From an uncultured Oscillospiraceae bacterium (GTDB taxonomy: Bacteria; Bacillota; Clostridia; Oscillospirales; Ruminococcaceae), in assembly GCA_910578965.1 (NCBI GenBank), contig CAJTSP010000076.1, positions 1-12,425 on the forward strand: a stretch of 12,425 nt of DNA, in the 5' to 3' direction. The notes beneath the pieces were generated by a model that saw only the letters and a program-made list of their open reading frames with translations, made no database searches and was not told where the DNA came from. This document shows positions 1-6,720 of the stretch, one piece after another. A program made the position numbers and the translations under genes. Position 1 is the first letter of the stretch. Each line of letters begins with the position of its first letter.

Positions 1-1595
1 AAAACGCCGGGCATACCTTTGCCACCCAGTGCGACACCGAGGTGCTGCTGCACGGATACGAGGAGTGGGGCGACGGGCTGCCCGGCCGCCTGCGGGGGAT
101 GTTCGCCTTTGTTTTATGGGACAAAGAAAACCGCGAGCTGTTTGGCGCGCGGGATGTGTTTGGCATCAAGCCCCTTTACTACTACAACAAGAGCGGGCAC
201 TTTTTGTTTGGCAGCGAGATCAAGAGCTTTTTGCCCCACCCGGGTTTTATCAAGGAGCTCAACGAGGAACGCCTGCCGGAATACCTCTCGATCGAGTACA
301 TCCCAAACAATGAGACCATGTTCCGGGATGTGTACAAGCTGCCGGGGGCCCATTGGTTCCGCTGGAAGGAGGGCGAAATTGCCATCCAGCGGTATTTTTC
401 CATCGAGTATCAGATCGACGAGAGCAAGACCCTGGAAGACTGGGAGGAGCAGATCGCCAAAACCTTTGCCGAAAGCGTGGCTGCCCACCAGATCGCGGAT
501 GTGGAGGTGGGCTGCCTGCTCTCGTCCGGGGTGGACTCCAGCTTTGTGGTAAACGAGGTGGCCAAGGGCACCCCCAAGGTCAAGAGCTTCAGCGTGGGCT
601 ACGAGGAGGAGCAGTACAGCGAGCTGCCCTATGCCCAGGCCTTCAGCCGGGAGATCGGGGTGCCGTCGATTGCCAACAAGGTGGGCGCCGAGGAGTTTTT
701 TGAGGCGAACAAAACCATCCAGTGGTATCTGGACGAGCCGATGCCTAACCCCAGCGAGGTGCCGCTGTACTTTTTGACCAAAAACGCCGCCAGGCATGTT
801 AAGGTAGTGCTGAGCGGCGAAGGGGCGGACGAGCTGTTTGGCGGCTACCCCATGTACTGCCAGGCCGTGCATTTTATGGACTACGAAAAAAAGGTGCCCC
901 GCCCGGTGCGCCGGCTGGCCGCCCGCATTGCCGGGGCGCTGCCCCAGTTTAAGGGCAGGCATTTTTTGGTGCGGGGCGGCATGGAGCCGTGGCAGCGGTT
1001 TATGCGGGCCAACTATGTGTTTGCCAGCCCGGCCGAGCGGGACAAATACCTAAAAAAGGACTACCGCTCCAAAAAGCCGGAGGAGTGGTTCAAGCCCTAT
1101 TTTGACGCCGCGCCCGCCAAAGACGAGCCCACCGTGCTGCAATGGGTCGACATCCACACCTGGATGCTGTACGACATCCTGCTCAAGGCCGACCGGATGA
1201 GCATGGCCAACAGCCTGGAGCTGCGGGTGCCCTTCTTGGACCGGGAGATGCTGGCGCTGGCCACCCGCATCCCCCAGCGGTACCGCAGCAGCAAGAGCGA
1301 GACCAAAATAGCCCTGCGGGCCGCGGCCTTAAAGCAGTTGCCCGAGAGCGTAGCAAAACGCAAAAAGTTAGGCTTCCCGGTGCCGCTGAACGATTGGTTG
1401 CGGCAGGACAAATACTACAAGATGGTAAAAGAGGCCTTTGAGGGGGAGATCTGCGCCAAATTCTTTGTGCCCGAGGCCTGCCTTGCCCTGCTGGATGCCC
1501 ACAAAAACGGCACCGCCCGCCCCGGCGCGATGACTCAGATCTGGAGCATCTACAGCTTTATCCTGTGGTACGAGCAGTTTTTTGTGCTGCGGTAA
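1..1595 (+). CDS. asnB: Asparagine synthetase B (glutamine-hydrolysing), 5'-truncated by the window edge
   Basis: Makes asparagine from aspartate, ATP and glutamine in the cytoplasm. The reading frame is open from base 3 with no start codon, so the gene begins left of the window. By comparison with known AsnB proteins roughly 85 N-terminal residues are missing, including the Cys2 nucleophile and the NGEIYN segment. The visible part opens with the end of the glutaminase domain (CDTEVLLHGYEEWG), then RGMFAFVLWD and ARDVFGIKPLYY. The synthetase domain has the pyrophosphate-loop motif SSGVDSS (about 523-543), SGEGADELFGGYP (about 811-849) and KADRMSMANSLELRVPFLDRE (about 1186-1248). The stop is TAA at 1593-1595. 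About 530 residues are visible, giving an estimated full length near 615, normal for the family. No functional tie to the sulfatase locus is seen; the next gene is convergent. Confidence 0.95.
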   Translation, partial: NAGHTFATQCDTEVLLHGYEEWGDGLPGRLRGMFAFVLWDKENRELFGARDVFGIKPLYYYNKSGHFLFGSEIKSFLPHPGFIKELNEERLPEYLSIEYIPNNETMFRDVYKLPGAHWFRWKEGEIAIQRYFSIEYQIDESKTLEDWEEQIAKTFAESVAAHQIADVEVGCLLSSGVDSSFVVNEVAKGTPKVKSFSVGYEEEQYSELPYAQAFSREIGVPSIANKVGAEEFFEANKTIQWYLDEPMPNPSEVPLYFLTKNAARHVKVVLSGEGADELFGGYPMYCQAVHFMDYEKKVPRPVRRLAARIAGALPQFKGRHFLVRGGMEPWQRFMRANYVFASPAERDKYLKKDYRSKKPEEWFKPYFDAAPAKDEPTVLQWVDIHTWMLYDILLKADRMSMANSLELRVPFLDREMLALATRIPQRYRSSKSETKIALRAAALKQLPESVAKRKKLGFPVPLNDWLRQDKYYKMVKEAFEGEICAKFFVPEACLALLDAHKNGTARPGAMTQIWSIYSFILWYEQFFVLR

Positions 1596-1619
1596 GAGTC
1601 CCGCAGAATCCTTACCGCA
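1588..1619. repeat. Inverted repeat over the asnB stop codon
   Basis: TGCGGTAAG (1588-1596) is perfectly complementary to CTTACCGCA (1611-1619), a 9-bp stem with a 14-base loop that includes the asnB stop codon. A competing 6-bp stem CTGCGG/CCGCAG (1587-1592 with 1601-1606) uses some of the same bases. It lies between convergent genes, where a terminator is expected, but no T-run follows on either strand, so a rho-independent terminator is uncertain. Confidence 0.35.
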
Positions 1620-1662
1620 ACGCCTTGCCCTTGTCTGCCTCAGGCCATCCCCCTGCAAGCGC

Positions 1663-2454
1663 TTATTTTGATACCAGCACAACGCCCGCATGATAACAGC
1701 AGATGCAAAAAATCAAGAAAATCATCCATTCCAGCATGATCTTTGTTTGTTTTTCGGACAGCCTCCGGTTCAGAATCCTTCCTGCCTTGCCTCCCAGTAT
1801 CCCGCCGCCCACCATAATCCCGAGCCAGATAAGGCGGAAGGCGGGAAGCCTTTGGCTCAACAGGGTTGTAAGAATGCTGGCGGCCTGAGAAACCAAAATA
1901 ATGTACAGGCTGTTTTGCGCAGCAATTTTGGCAGGCATAGAAAAAAAGAAATGCAGAACCACCAGGTTTACAGGGCCTCCGCCAATGCCCAGAAACCCGG
2001 AAAGGGTGCCCAGGCATAGCCCAACAACGCCGCAGGGCAGCGGGCTTTTAAGCGTGTGGGTTTTGATCGTATCCTGAAGCAAAGTATACAGCAGGGTAAG
2101 CAGGGTTATTACCGCAAGGCAAACCGCCTGGATGCCCCCCACCTTCTCCGGCTGTTTTGATATGTCGGCCGCGAGCCCAAACAGCCTGCTGCCGGTGATG
2201 CCGCCCAACGCGGCTCCGAGGGAAAGCGGCGTACCGGTTTTCAGCGCAATAAGCGACTCTCTCTTTTGCAGGGCCTTGCACACCGAATAGCAGGACATGC
2301 TGAACACTGTGCAGCCGGACAAAAAGCTTATGGTTGCGGCGCTGGCAAGGTGCAGGGTATCGAGCAGGGGCTTCATCACAATACCCCCGCCAATGCCGCA
2401 GACCGTCCCTATCGTACTGGATAAAAAGCTGACCAAAAACAATACAAGCTCCAT
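1663..2454 (-). CDS. TauE/SafE-family (COG0730-type) membrane exporter
   Basis: A 263-residue polytopic membrane protein of the family whose studied members export sulfite, sulfoacetate or related sulfur oxyanions. The N-terminal half has the family hallmark FLSSTIGTVCGIGGGIVMKPLL, and the second half repeats it as LSGFLGIGGGPVNLVVL. That internal duplication with a glycine-rich turn is typical, and about seven or eight hydrophobic segments are visible. The ATG at 2454 is preferred because GGAAAGGA lies just before it and MELVLFLVSF starts the first membrane segment. An in-frame TTG at 2508 would add 18 basic, soluble residues and has a ribosome site only one base away. It lies downstream of the dehydrogenase operon on the same strand but behind a strong hairpin. 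I infer a role in disposing of sulfate or sulfite released by the nearby sulfatase; the family alone does not prove the substrate. Confidence 0.85.
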   Translation of the reverse strand: MELVLFLVSFLSSTIGTVCGIGGGIVMKPLLDTLHLASAATISFLSGCTVFSMSCYSVCKALQKRESLIALKTGTPLSLGAALGGITGSRLFGLAADISKQPEKVGGIQAVCLAVITLLTLLYTLLQDTIKTHTLKSPLPCGVVGLCLGTLSGFLGIGGGPVNLVVLHFFFSMPAKIAAQNSLYIILVSQAASILTTLLSQRLPAFRLIWLGIMVGGGILGGKAGRILNRRLSEKQTKIMLEWMIFLIFCICCYHAGVVLVSK

Positions 2455-2519
2455 CTTTTCCTTTCCGGCGGTACGCCTCACCCTTAAAATCCTGCGCGCC
2501 TTTGCCAAGCTCCCTTTTT

Positions 2520-2587
2520 AAAAAACCAAACCACCGTGCCGGGCCGTTTTTTAACAAACGGCTCATGCAGCGGTGGTTTGGTTTTTT
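2520..2587 (-). terminator. Two-tier stem-loop, probable bidirectional terminator after the dehydrogenase operon
   Basis: The outer arms, 2520-2536 and 2571-2587, are perfectly complementary over 17 bp (AAAAAACCAAACCACCG with its complement). A second hairpin sits inside: GCCGTTT (2543-2549) with AAACGGC (2556-2562) and a 6-base loop. Each strand ends the stem in GGTTTTTT, so it has terminator form in both directions. On the minus strand it lies 70 bases after the zinc dehydrogenase stop and 66 bases before the TauE-like start, so it would limit or regulate read-through into that gene. Confidence 0.7.
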
Positions 2588-2656
2588 CAGCGGCGCAAAG
2601 CGTTCTGCAAAATTGGTAGGCCTGCTTTTGTCTCGCTGCCCGGCGACCTTGGCCCC

Positions 2657-3676
2657 TTATTCAAACGCTACGTTTATTTTAAGATACCGCTCGGGATGCT
2701 CGCTCAGCTCCCGCACCGCAGCCGGTACCTGCGTCACCGGGATGACCTTGCTTAAAATCGCCTGGGCATCCACCTTTTTGCCGGCAATTAGCTGCAGAGC
2801 CTCCTCAAATTCTCCCGCGCTGGTGCGGCTGCCGCAAATATCTATTTCCTTTTTGGTGATAAGGTCTGTGGGCAGAAGGGTGTGCTCCTTGGGCCAGCCG
2901 GTCAGCACTACCGTACCGGCATGCGCAACGATGTCCAGGGTTTGGCGGATCGCCCGGTTCGCCCCGGACGCCTCCAGAACAACCTCTGCCATACGGCCTT
3001 TTGTCAGGCTGCGGATTTTCTCGCAAACGTCCTGCGTACCGCTGTTGATCGTGTGGGCTATACCCAATTCCTGCGCAAATGCCAAACGCTGCTGTACAAT
3101 ATCGATCAGGATCGGTTCCGCCCCATATGTCCGCGCCGCCAGCGCCGTTAACACCCCAATTGTACCGGCGCCGATGATGACCATATGCATCCCCTTGTGC
3201 AGCTTTCCCCGATGGATCGCGTGCAGGGAGATCGTCAGGGGCTCCGCTATCGGCGCCAAGGTCCACGGTACCTCATCGGGAATGCGTACAAGCATCTTTG
3301 CCGGGTGAACAAAGCTTTCCGCCATACCTCCGTCGGTTTGTACCCCCAGCACCTTCAACTGTTCGCAGCAGTTTGTGCGCCCGATAGAGCAGGGGTAGCA
3401 CTGGCCGCAATAAAGATAGGGATCTACCACAACGCGGTCGCCCGGCTTCCAGCCGTTGGGATCATCCGCATCCACCTCTTCAATTTCCCCAGCCAATTCA
3501 TGGCCAATCACGCGCGGGTAACTTACCAGCGGATTTGCGCCCCGATAGGCATTGATGTCCGAGCCGCAGATGCCTGCGGCCTTTATTTTGATCCGGGCCA
3601 TCCCCTTGCCGCGCACCGGCGGCGGCATTTCGATCAGCGCTATTTCGTTTGGCCTTTTCAAATTTACCGCTTTCAT
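2657..3676 (-). CDS. Zinc-dependent medium-chain dehydrogenase, RspB/YjjN-like (sugar-acid or polyol dehydrogenase)
   Basis: A 339-residue cytoplasmic NAD(P)-dependent oxidoreductase. The N-terminal catalytic domain has the zinc ligands C37 (AAGICGSD), H59-E60 (YPRVIGHE) and E145 (APIAEPLT). The structural-zinc loop has C90, C93, C96 and C104 (YCGQCYPCSIGRTNCC). The Rossmann domain shows GAGTIG at 169-174 and D192 ending the second strand (ILIDIV), which favours NAD over NADP. The stretch from AGICGSD through YPRVIGHE and the CGQCYPCSIG loop resemble RspB and YjjN, whose relatives oxidise L-gulonate, L-galactonate or L-idonate at C5. Second gene of an operon with the short-chain dehydrogenase, 53 bases downstream. 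The ATG start has AAGGAG about 11 bases ahead. The exact substrate cannot be read; threonine or sorbitol dehydrogenase activity is possible but less likely in this context. Confidence 0.88.
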   Translation of the reverse strand: MKAVNLKRPNEIALIEMPPPVRGKGMARIKIKAAGICGSDINAYRGANPLVSYPRVIGHELAGEIEEVDADDPNGWKPGDRVVVDPYLYCGQCYPCSIGRTNCCEQLKVLGVQTDGGMAESFVHPAKMLVRIPDEVPWTLAPIAEPLTISLHAIHRGKLHKGMHMVIIGAGTIGVLTALAARTYGAEPILIDIVQQRLAFAQELGIAHTINSGTQDVCEKIRSLTKGRMAEVVLEASGANRAIRQTLDIVAHAGTVVLTGWPKEHTLLPTDLITKKEIDICGSRTSAGEFEEALQLIAGKKVDAQAILSKVIPVTQVPAAVRELSEHPERYLKINVAFE

Positions 3677-3729
3677 AATGATCTACTCTCCTTTTTAAGC
3701 ACCTTTTTTGCCCTTACTTAAAAACCCGT

Positions 3730-4503
3730 TTACTGCTTGGCCGTAATGCCCCCGTCTACCCCCAGCACCTGCCCTGTAATAAAGGCGGCGGCGTCGCTGC
3801 ATAAAAATACCGCTGCACAGCCCAGGTCATAGGTTGTACAAATGCGCCCCAACGGGATACGTTCCACCAGCTTTTGATAAAACACAGGGTCATCGAGCTG
3901 AAATGCGTTGATCGGCGTGCGGGTAAAGGTAGGGGCAAGGGCATTGCAGGTAATGCCATACCGCCCCCATTCGCAGGCAATCTGGCGTGTATACGCATTC
4001 AGCGCGCCTTTGCTGGCGCAATAGGCGGCATAGTCCCTATCGGTCCCTATAAAGGCCTTTACCGACGAGACAGATAAAATGCGGCCATACCTTTGGGCAA
4101 TCATCCCCCTGGCCACACGGCTGGTAACGAGATGCAGCCCCCGCAGGTTGATCCCAAGCACCTTATCCCATGCCGCGGCGTCGTATTCCTCTGCCGGCTT
4201 CAGGATATTGATGCCTGCGGCATTGACAAGAATATCAATCCGGCCAAACGCCGCCTGCGCATGCTGCACCATGCCGCATATGCTTTCTTCGCTTAGCAGG
4301 TCCACCTCCAGGCCAAGGCACCGCCTTTTTTCTTCCTGGGCCAGCGCCTGCAGGTCCTTGGCCGCAGCGGGGTTTATATCCGCTACGATAACGTCCGCAC
4401 CGTTTTGCAGCAGCGCATGGGCAATGGGCTTGCCCAACCCGCCGCCGCCTATAACCAGCGCGGCTCTCCCTTCCAGTGAAAAAACATCCTTAAAGGTATC
4501 CAT
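3730..4503 (-). CDS. Short-chain dehydrogenase/reductase, gluconate 5-dehydrogenase-like
   Basis: A 257-residue classical SDR oxidoreductase, cytoplasmic. Numbered from the ATG at 4503, the cofactor loop is the unusual IGGGGGLG (residues 18-24) in place of the usual TGxxxGIG. D42 after the second strand (VIVADIN) suggests NAD(H). NAAG is at 94-97 and N119 is in GINL. The catalytic serine lies in SVSS (144-147), with Y161 and K165 in YCASK. The C-terminal segment GQVLGVDGGI is typical of gluconate 5-dehydrogenase, KduD-type and 3-oxoacyl reductase relatives. The ATG at 4503 has GGAGGG 11 bases upstream; an in-frame GTG at 4512 would have only 2 bases of spacing, so it is rejected. First gene of the dehydrogenase operon. 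With its partner it probably carries out an oxidation-reduction (epimerising) step on a sugar acid; that role is inferred from context. Confidence 0.88.
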   Translation of the reverse strand: MDTFKDVFSLEGRAALVIGGGGLGKPIAHALLQNGADVIVADINPAAAKDLQALAQEEKRRCLGLEVDLLSEESICGMVQHAQAAFGRIDILVNAAGINILKPAEEYDAAAWDKVLGINLRGLHLVTSRVARGMIAQRYGRILSVSSVKAFIGTDRDYAAYCASKGALNAYTRQIACEWGRYGITCNALAPTFTRTPINAFQLDDPVFYQKLVERIPLGRICTTYDLGCAAVFLCSDAAAFITGQVLGVDGGITAKQ

Positions 4504-4577
4504 TACAGCCACATCCCTCCGTTTTGTTCATTTTTCTCTCCATATGTTTTTTCTTTTTTGGTTTTTTGTTTTTATTT

Positions 4578-4587
4578 TTGTATACAA
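4578..4587. promoter_or_regulatory. Perfect palindrome TTGTATACAA, candidate GntR/FadR-type operator
   Basis: A 10-base perfect palindrome spanning about -3 to +7 of the predicted dehydrogenase-operon transcript, an ideal position for repression. It fits the TNGTATACNA-like core of FadR-subfamily GntR regulators such as UxuR/ExuR (TTGGTATACCAA). Further TTGTAT hexamers occur on the minus strand at 4594-4599 and 4619-4624, inside the same promoter. The FCD-type GntR gene 1.4 kb away is the likely binder; this is inference. Confidence 0.55.
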
Positions 4588-4590
4588 CTT

Positions 4591-4619
4591 ATAATACAAT
4601 AACACACATTGTTTGTCAA
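4591..4619 (-). promoter_or_regulatory. Sigma70/SigA-type promoter for the dehydrogenase operon
   Basis: On the minus strand a consensus -35 TTGACA (4619-4614) is followed after exactly 17 bases by TATTAT (4596-4591), one mismatch from the -10 consensus. The predicted start is near 4584, giving an A-rich leader of about 80 bases before the short-chain dehydrogenase ATG. The strength of the match and the operator over the start point suggest a strong promoter held off by a repressor. Confidence 0.7.
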
Positions 4620-4640
4620 TACAATCCAACAAAAACGGAA

Positions 4641-4669
4641 TTGATTTTTAGGGCGGCTCCTATTATAAT
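4641..4669 (+). promoter_or_regulatory. Sigma70/SigA-type promoter for the sulfatase maturase
   Basis: TTGATT (4641-4646), a 17-base spacer, then a perfect -10 TATAAT (4664-4669). The predicted start is near 4676. It is back to back with the dehydrogenase promoter, with only about 21 bases between their -35 boxes, so one regulator bound in the 4578-4625 cluster could affect both. Confidence 0.65.
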
Positions 4670-4674
4670 GTTTA

Positions 4675-4692
4675 CATCCCCTGCTGGGGATG
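4675..4692 (+). promoter_or_regulatory. Stem-loop at the 5' end of the maturase transcript
   Basis: CATCCCC (4675-4681) pairs perfectly with GGGGATG (4686-4692) across a TGCT loop, starting at the predicted first base of the mRNA. Such 5'-terminal hairpins usually protect mRNA from decay. It ends 18 bases before the ribosome binding site AAAAGGGG, so it should not block translation. No known riboswitch shape is seen. Confidence 0.5.
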
Positions 4693-4720
4693 CGAATCAT
4701 CATTGAAAAGGGGTGATCCG

Positions 4721-5851
4721 ATGCAAGCCTTGAATTTCCTGGTCAAACCTGCGTCCAGCGCCTGCAACCTGCGGTGCGATTACTGCTTTTACGAGGATGC
4801 CTCCAACCACCGCATGGTCAAAAACACAGGCGTTATGCCGACCTCTATGGTGGACACCCTGCTCCGGGAGGCGTATTCCCTGGCCAAGCCCGGCACAACG
4901 GTGCATTTTGCTTTTCAGGGCGGCGAGCCCACCCTGGCAGGGCTGGATTTTTTCCGCTATTTTGTAAAGCAGGCAGGCGCCTTATGTCCTGCGGGCGTCA
5001 AAACCGGGTTTGCCATCCAGACAAACGGCGTCCTGCTCAACGAGGAGTGGGCCTCTTTTTTGAAGGGGGAAGGCTTTTTGGTGGGCCTCTCGCTGGATGG
5101 CTTTAAGGACCTGCATAATTTTCACCGTATGGACCTGCGCAAAAACGGTAGCTGGAATACGGTGTGCCGAGCGTTAAAGGTTTTACAGGCGCACGGCGTC
5201 CCGGTAAATGCGCTTTGTGTGGTAACGTCCCATGCCGCCCGCAAGCCCGAAAAAATCTATGCAGAATTCAAAAAACTGGGGATCCAGTACATGCAGTTTA
5301 TCCCTTGCCTTGACCCCGTGGGCACAGAGAGAGGCACACAGCCGTTTTCTTTGACACCGCAGGCATACGCAGATTTTTTGTGCCGGCTGTTCGACCTGTG
5401 GTATGCCGACTGGGCAAACGGATGCTACCGAAGCATACGGCTGTTTGATGATTATATCCATATCCTCTTGGGAGAGAACGAGTCAACCTGCTCAAGCTGC
5501 GGGCGCTGCGGCGGTTATTTTGTAGTGGAAAGCGACGGCAGCCTATATCCCTGTGACTTTTTTGCTCTGGACCCATGGAAGATCGGCGCTTTGACCGAAC
5601 GTCCCTTGGCAGAGCTTGCCCAAAGCAGTCAGGCAGCGGCTTTTCTGCACTGGAGGAGCAGCAAACCGGCAGAATGCGAAGCCTGTCCCTGGCGCGGCGT
5701 CTGCAACGGTGGGTGTAAAAACGACTGGATTGAGGCCGACGACGGCCCTCACAATTACTTTTGCAGCACCTTCCAGCAGTTTTTTGGGCATGCCATGCCC
5801 CGCCTGCTGGCCGTTGCACGGGCCGAGCAGCAGGCAAGGCGCCGGCTGTAG
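4721..5851 (+). CDS. Anaerobic sulfatase-maturating enzyme (radical SAM/SPASM, anSME type)
   Basis: Converts the active-site cysteine of a type I sulfatase to formylglycine in the cytoplasm, using S-adenosylmethionine and three [4Fe-4S] clusters. The protein has 376 residues, close to the 370 of the Clostridium perfringens enzyme, which it resembles along its length (KPASSxCNLRC, FAFQGGEPTLAGL, FVVESDGSxYPCDF). The radical-SAM cluster ligands are C15, C19 and C22. SPASM-domain cysteines C257, C263, C278 and C332, and C319, C322, C328 and C348, match the two auxiliary clusters. D279, right after C278, corresponds to the catalytic aspartate. The start is ATG 4721 behind AAAAGGGGTGAT; an upstream in-frame TTG at 4703 overlaps that ribosome site and is not used. 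Its client is almost certainly the CVPAR sulfatase at 10832-12379. Divergent from the dehydrogenase operon, with its own promoter. Confidence 0.95.
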   Translation: MQALNFLVKPASSACNLRCDYCFYEDASNHRMVKNTGVMPTSMVDTLLREAYSLAKPGTTVHFAFQGGEPTLAGLDFFRYFVKQAGALCPAGVKTGFAIQTNGVLLNEEWASFLKGEGFLVGLSLDGFKDLHNFHRMDLRKNGSWNTVCRALKVLQAHGVPVNALCVVTSHAARKPEKIYAEFKKLGIQYMQFIPCLDPVGTERGTQPFSLTPQAYADFLCRLFDLWYADWANGCYRSIRLFDDYIHILLGENESTCSSCGRCGGYFVVESDGSLYPCDFFALDPWKIGALTERPLAELAQSSQAAAFLHWRSSKPAECEACPWRGVCNGGCKNDWIEADDGPHNYFCSTFQQFFGHAMPRLLAVARAEQQARRRL

Positions 5852-5885
5852 CGCCGCCCGGTATATCCTTCTACGCTGAAGCAGC

Positions 5886-5919
5886 AAAAAATGTGCGGGC
5901 AGTATCCTGCCCGCACATT
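5886..5919 (-). terminator. Rho-independent terminator of the gntR gene
   Basis: AATGTGCGGGCAG (5890-5902) and its perfect complement (5907-5919) form a 13-bp GC-rich stem with a TATC loop. Reading the minus strand, the stem is followed by a T-run (complement of the A's at 5886-5890), starting 48 bases after the gntR stop. It lies between convergent genes and may also slow transcripts from the maturase, though the plus-strand T-run is weak. Confidence 0.85.
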
Positions 5920-5966
5920 GTGCTTTACAGTATTATTCTTACCAGCCCGGCAAACCCAAAGGGCCC

Positions 5967-6653
5967 TCAGTTGGTAAACAGGGTAGCAACCCCCAACTGC
6001 ACCATCCGGTACTGAGGGTCCTCCAGTATCCTCAAAAAATTTTCTTCTGTACGGACAAGATGCAGCCGCACCGCGTCAATACAGCCCTGCTCATCTTTGG
6101 CCAGCAGCGCCCGGTAAATCTGCTCGTGCTCTTCAAAGGAGGCCTGTGCGCGCGGGGCCAGGATGTTCAGCCACCGAACGCGGCTGATCTGTAGCTGCAT
6201 CTGCTCCAGCATCGAGATCAGGCGCTTATTGTTGGAAAACGCAACGATGGTTGCATGAAACATATCATCCCAATAGTACCGCTTTTCGCCGGAAAAGGCG
6301 CGCGTAAACGAGTTGTAAATATCCGTAAGCTCGGCGGTTTGTTTTTTGTTCAAGCCGCCTTTTTTAAAAATAAGCTCGACTGCCAGCACCTCCAGCGCAC
6401 GCCGGAGCTCGCAGATTTCTTCAATATCGTCCTTGCCAAGCCGCGCGCAAATAACGCCATGTGCGACGCGTTCCACCAAGCCAACCGTTTCCAGGCGCAT
6501 AATAGCCTCCCGGATCGGAGATCTGCTCATGCCGAGTTCGGCAGCCAGCGCATTGTCCGAAATAACCTCCCCGGGTAAAATCTCATATTTCAGGATTTTA
6601 TTTTTGATATACTGATATGCCTGTTCTACCTGCGGGCTTTTTTTTCGCGGCAT
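5967..6653 (-). CDS. GntR-family transcriptional regulator, FadR subfamily with FCD domain
   Basis: A 228-residue DNA-binding repressor/activator. Residues about 8-72 form the winged helix-turn-helix, with the typical LPGEVISDNALAAELGMSRSPIREAIMRLETVGLV. Residues about 75-215 form the all-helical FCD ligand domain, with the expected metal ligands D129 and H133 (DDMFH), H176 (EEHEQIYRALL) and H198 (VRLHLVRTEENF). Relatives sense small organic acids such as hexuronates, lactate or gluconate. The ATG at 6653 has AGGGAG 8 bases ahead. It is its own transcription unit, flanked by a terminator and an extended -10 promoter. Its position in the centre of the locus and the GTATAC-type sites at several promoters make it the likely local switch. 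The inducer is unknown, probably the imported substrate or an early intermediate. Confidence 0.93.
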   Translation of the reverse strand: MPRKKSPQVEQAYQYIKNKILKYEILPGEVISDNALAAELGMSRSPIREAIMRLETVGLVERVAHGVICARLGKDDIEEICELRRALEVLAVELIFKKGGLNKKQTAELTDIYNSFTRAFSGEKRYYWDDMFHATIVAFSNNKRLISMLEQMQLQISRVRWLNILAPRAQASFEEHEQIYRALLAKDEQGCIDAVRLHLVRTEENFLRILEDPQYRMVQLGVATLFTN

Positions 6654-6680
6654 GCTTTTTACTCCCTACTGTTTTTTTTC

Positions 6681-6710
6681 ATTATAGCAAATTCCCCCCA
6701 CAAAGTATAC
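6681..6710 (-). promoter_or_regulatory. gntR promoter with GTATAC element at -35
   Basis: On the minus strand a perfect TATAAT (6686-6681) is preceded by TG plus one base, an extended -10 box. The predicted start is near 6674, about 20 bases before the ATG. No good -35 is present; instead the palindrome GTATAC (6705-6710, in GGTATACTTT) sits there. It is the same core as in TTGTATACAA, which suggests autoregulation. Confidence 0.5.
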
Positions 6711-6720
6711 CCTAAATTTT

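Noticed and set aside
114..962. Long open frame (282 codons) on the minus strand inside asnB
   Set aside because: It lies wholly antisense to well-conserved asnB motifs, has low-complexity leucine/glycine-rich composition without a domain, and arises from the GC-rich codon bias of the real gene.
2502..3308. 268-codon plus-strand open frame opposite the zinc dehydrogenase
   Set aside because: It is a shadow of the dehydrogenase, whose zinc ligands and Rossmann motif are intact; its start lies within the hairpin region upstream of the exporter.
4504..4577. Riboswitch in the A-rich dehydrogenase leader
   Set aside because: The leader is mostly A and T with no stable stem or known aptamer motif.
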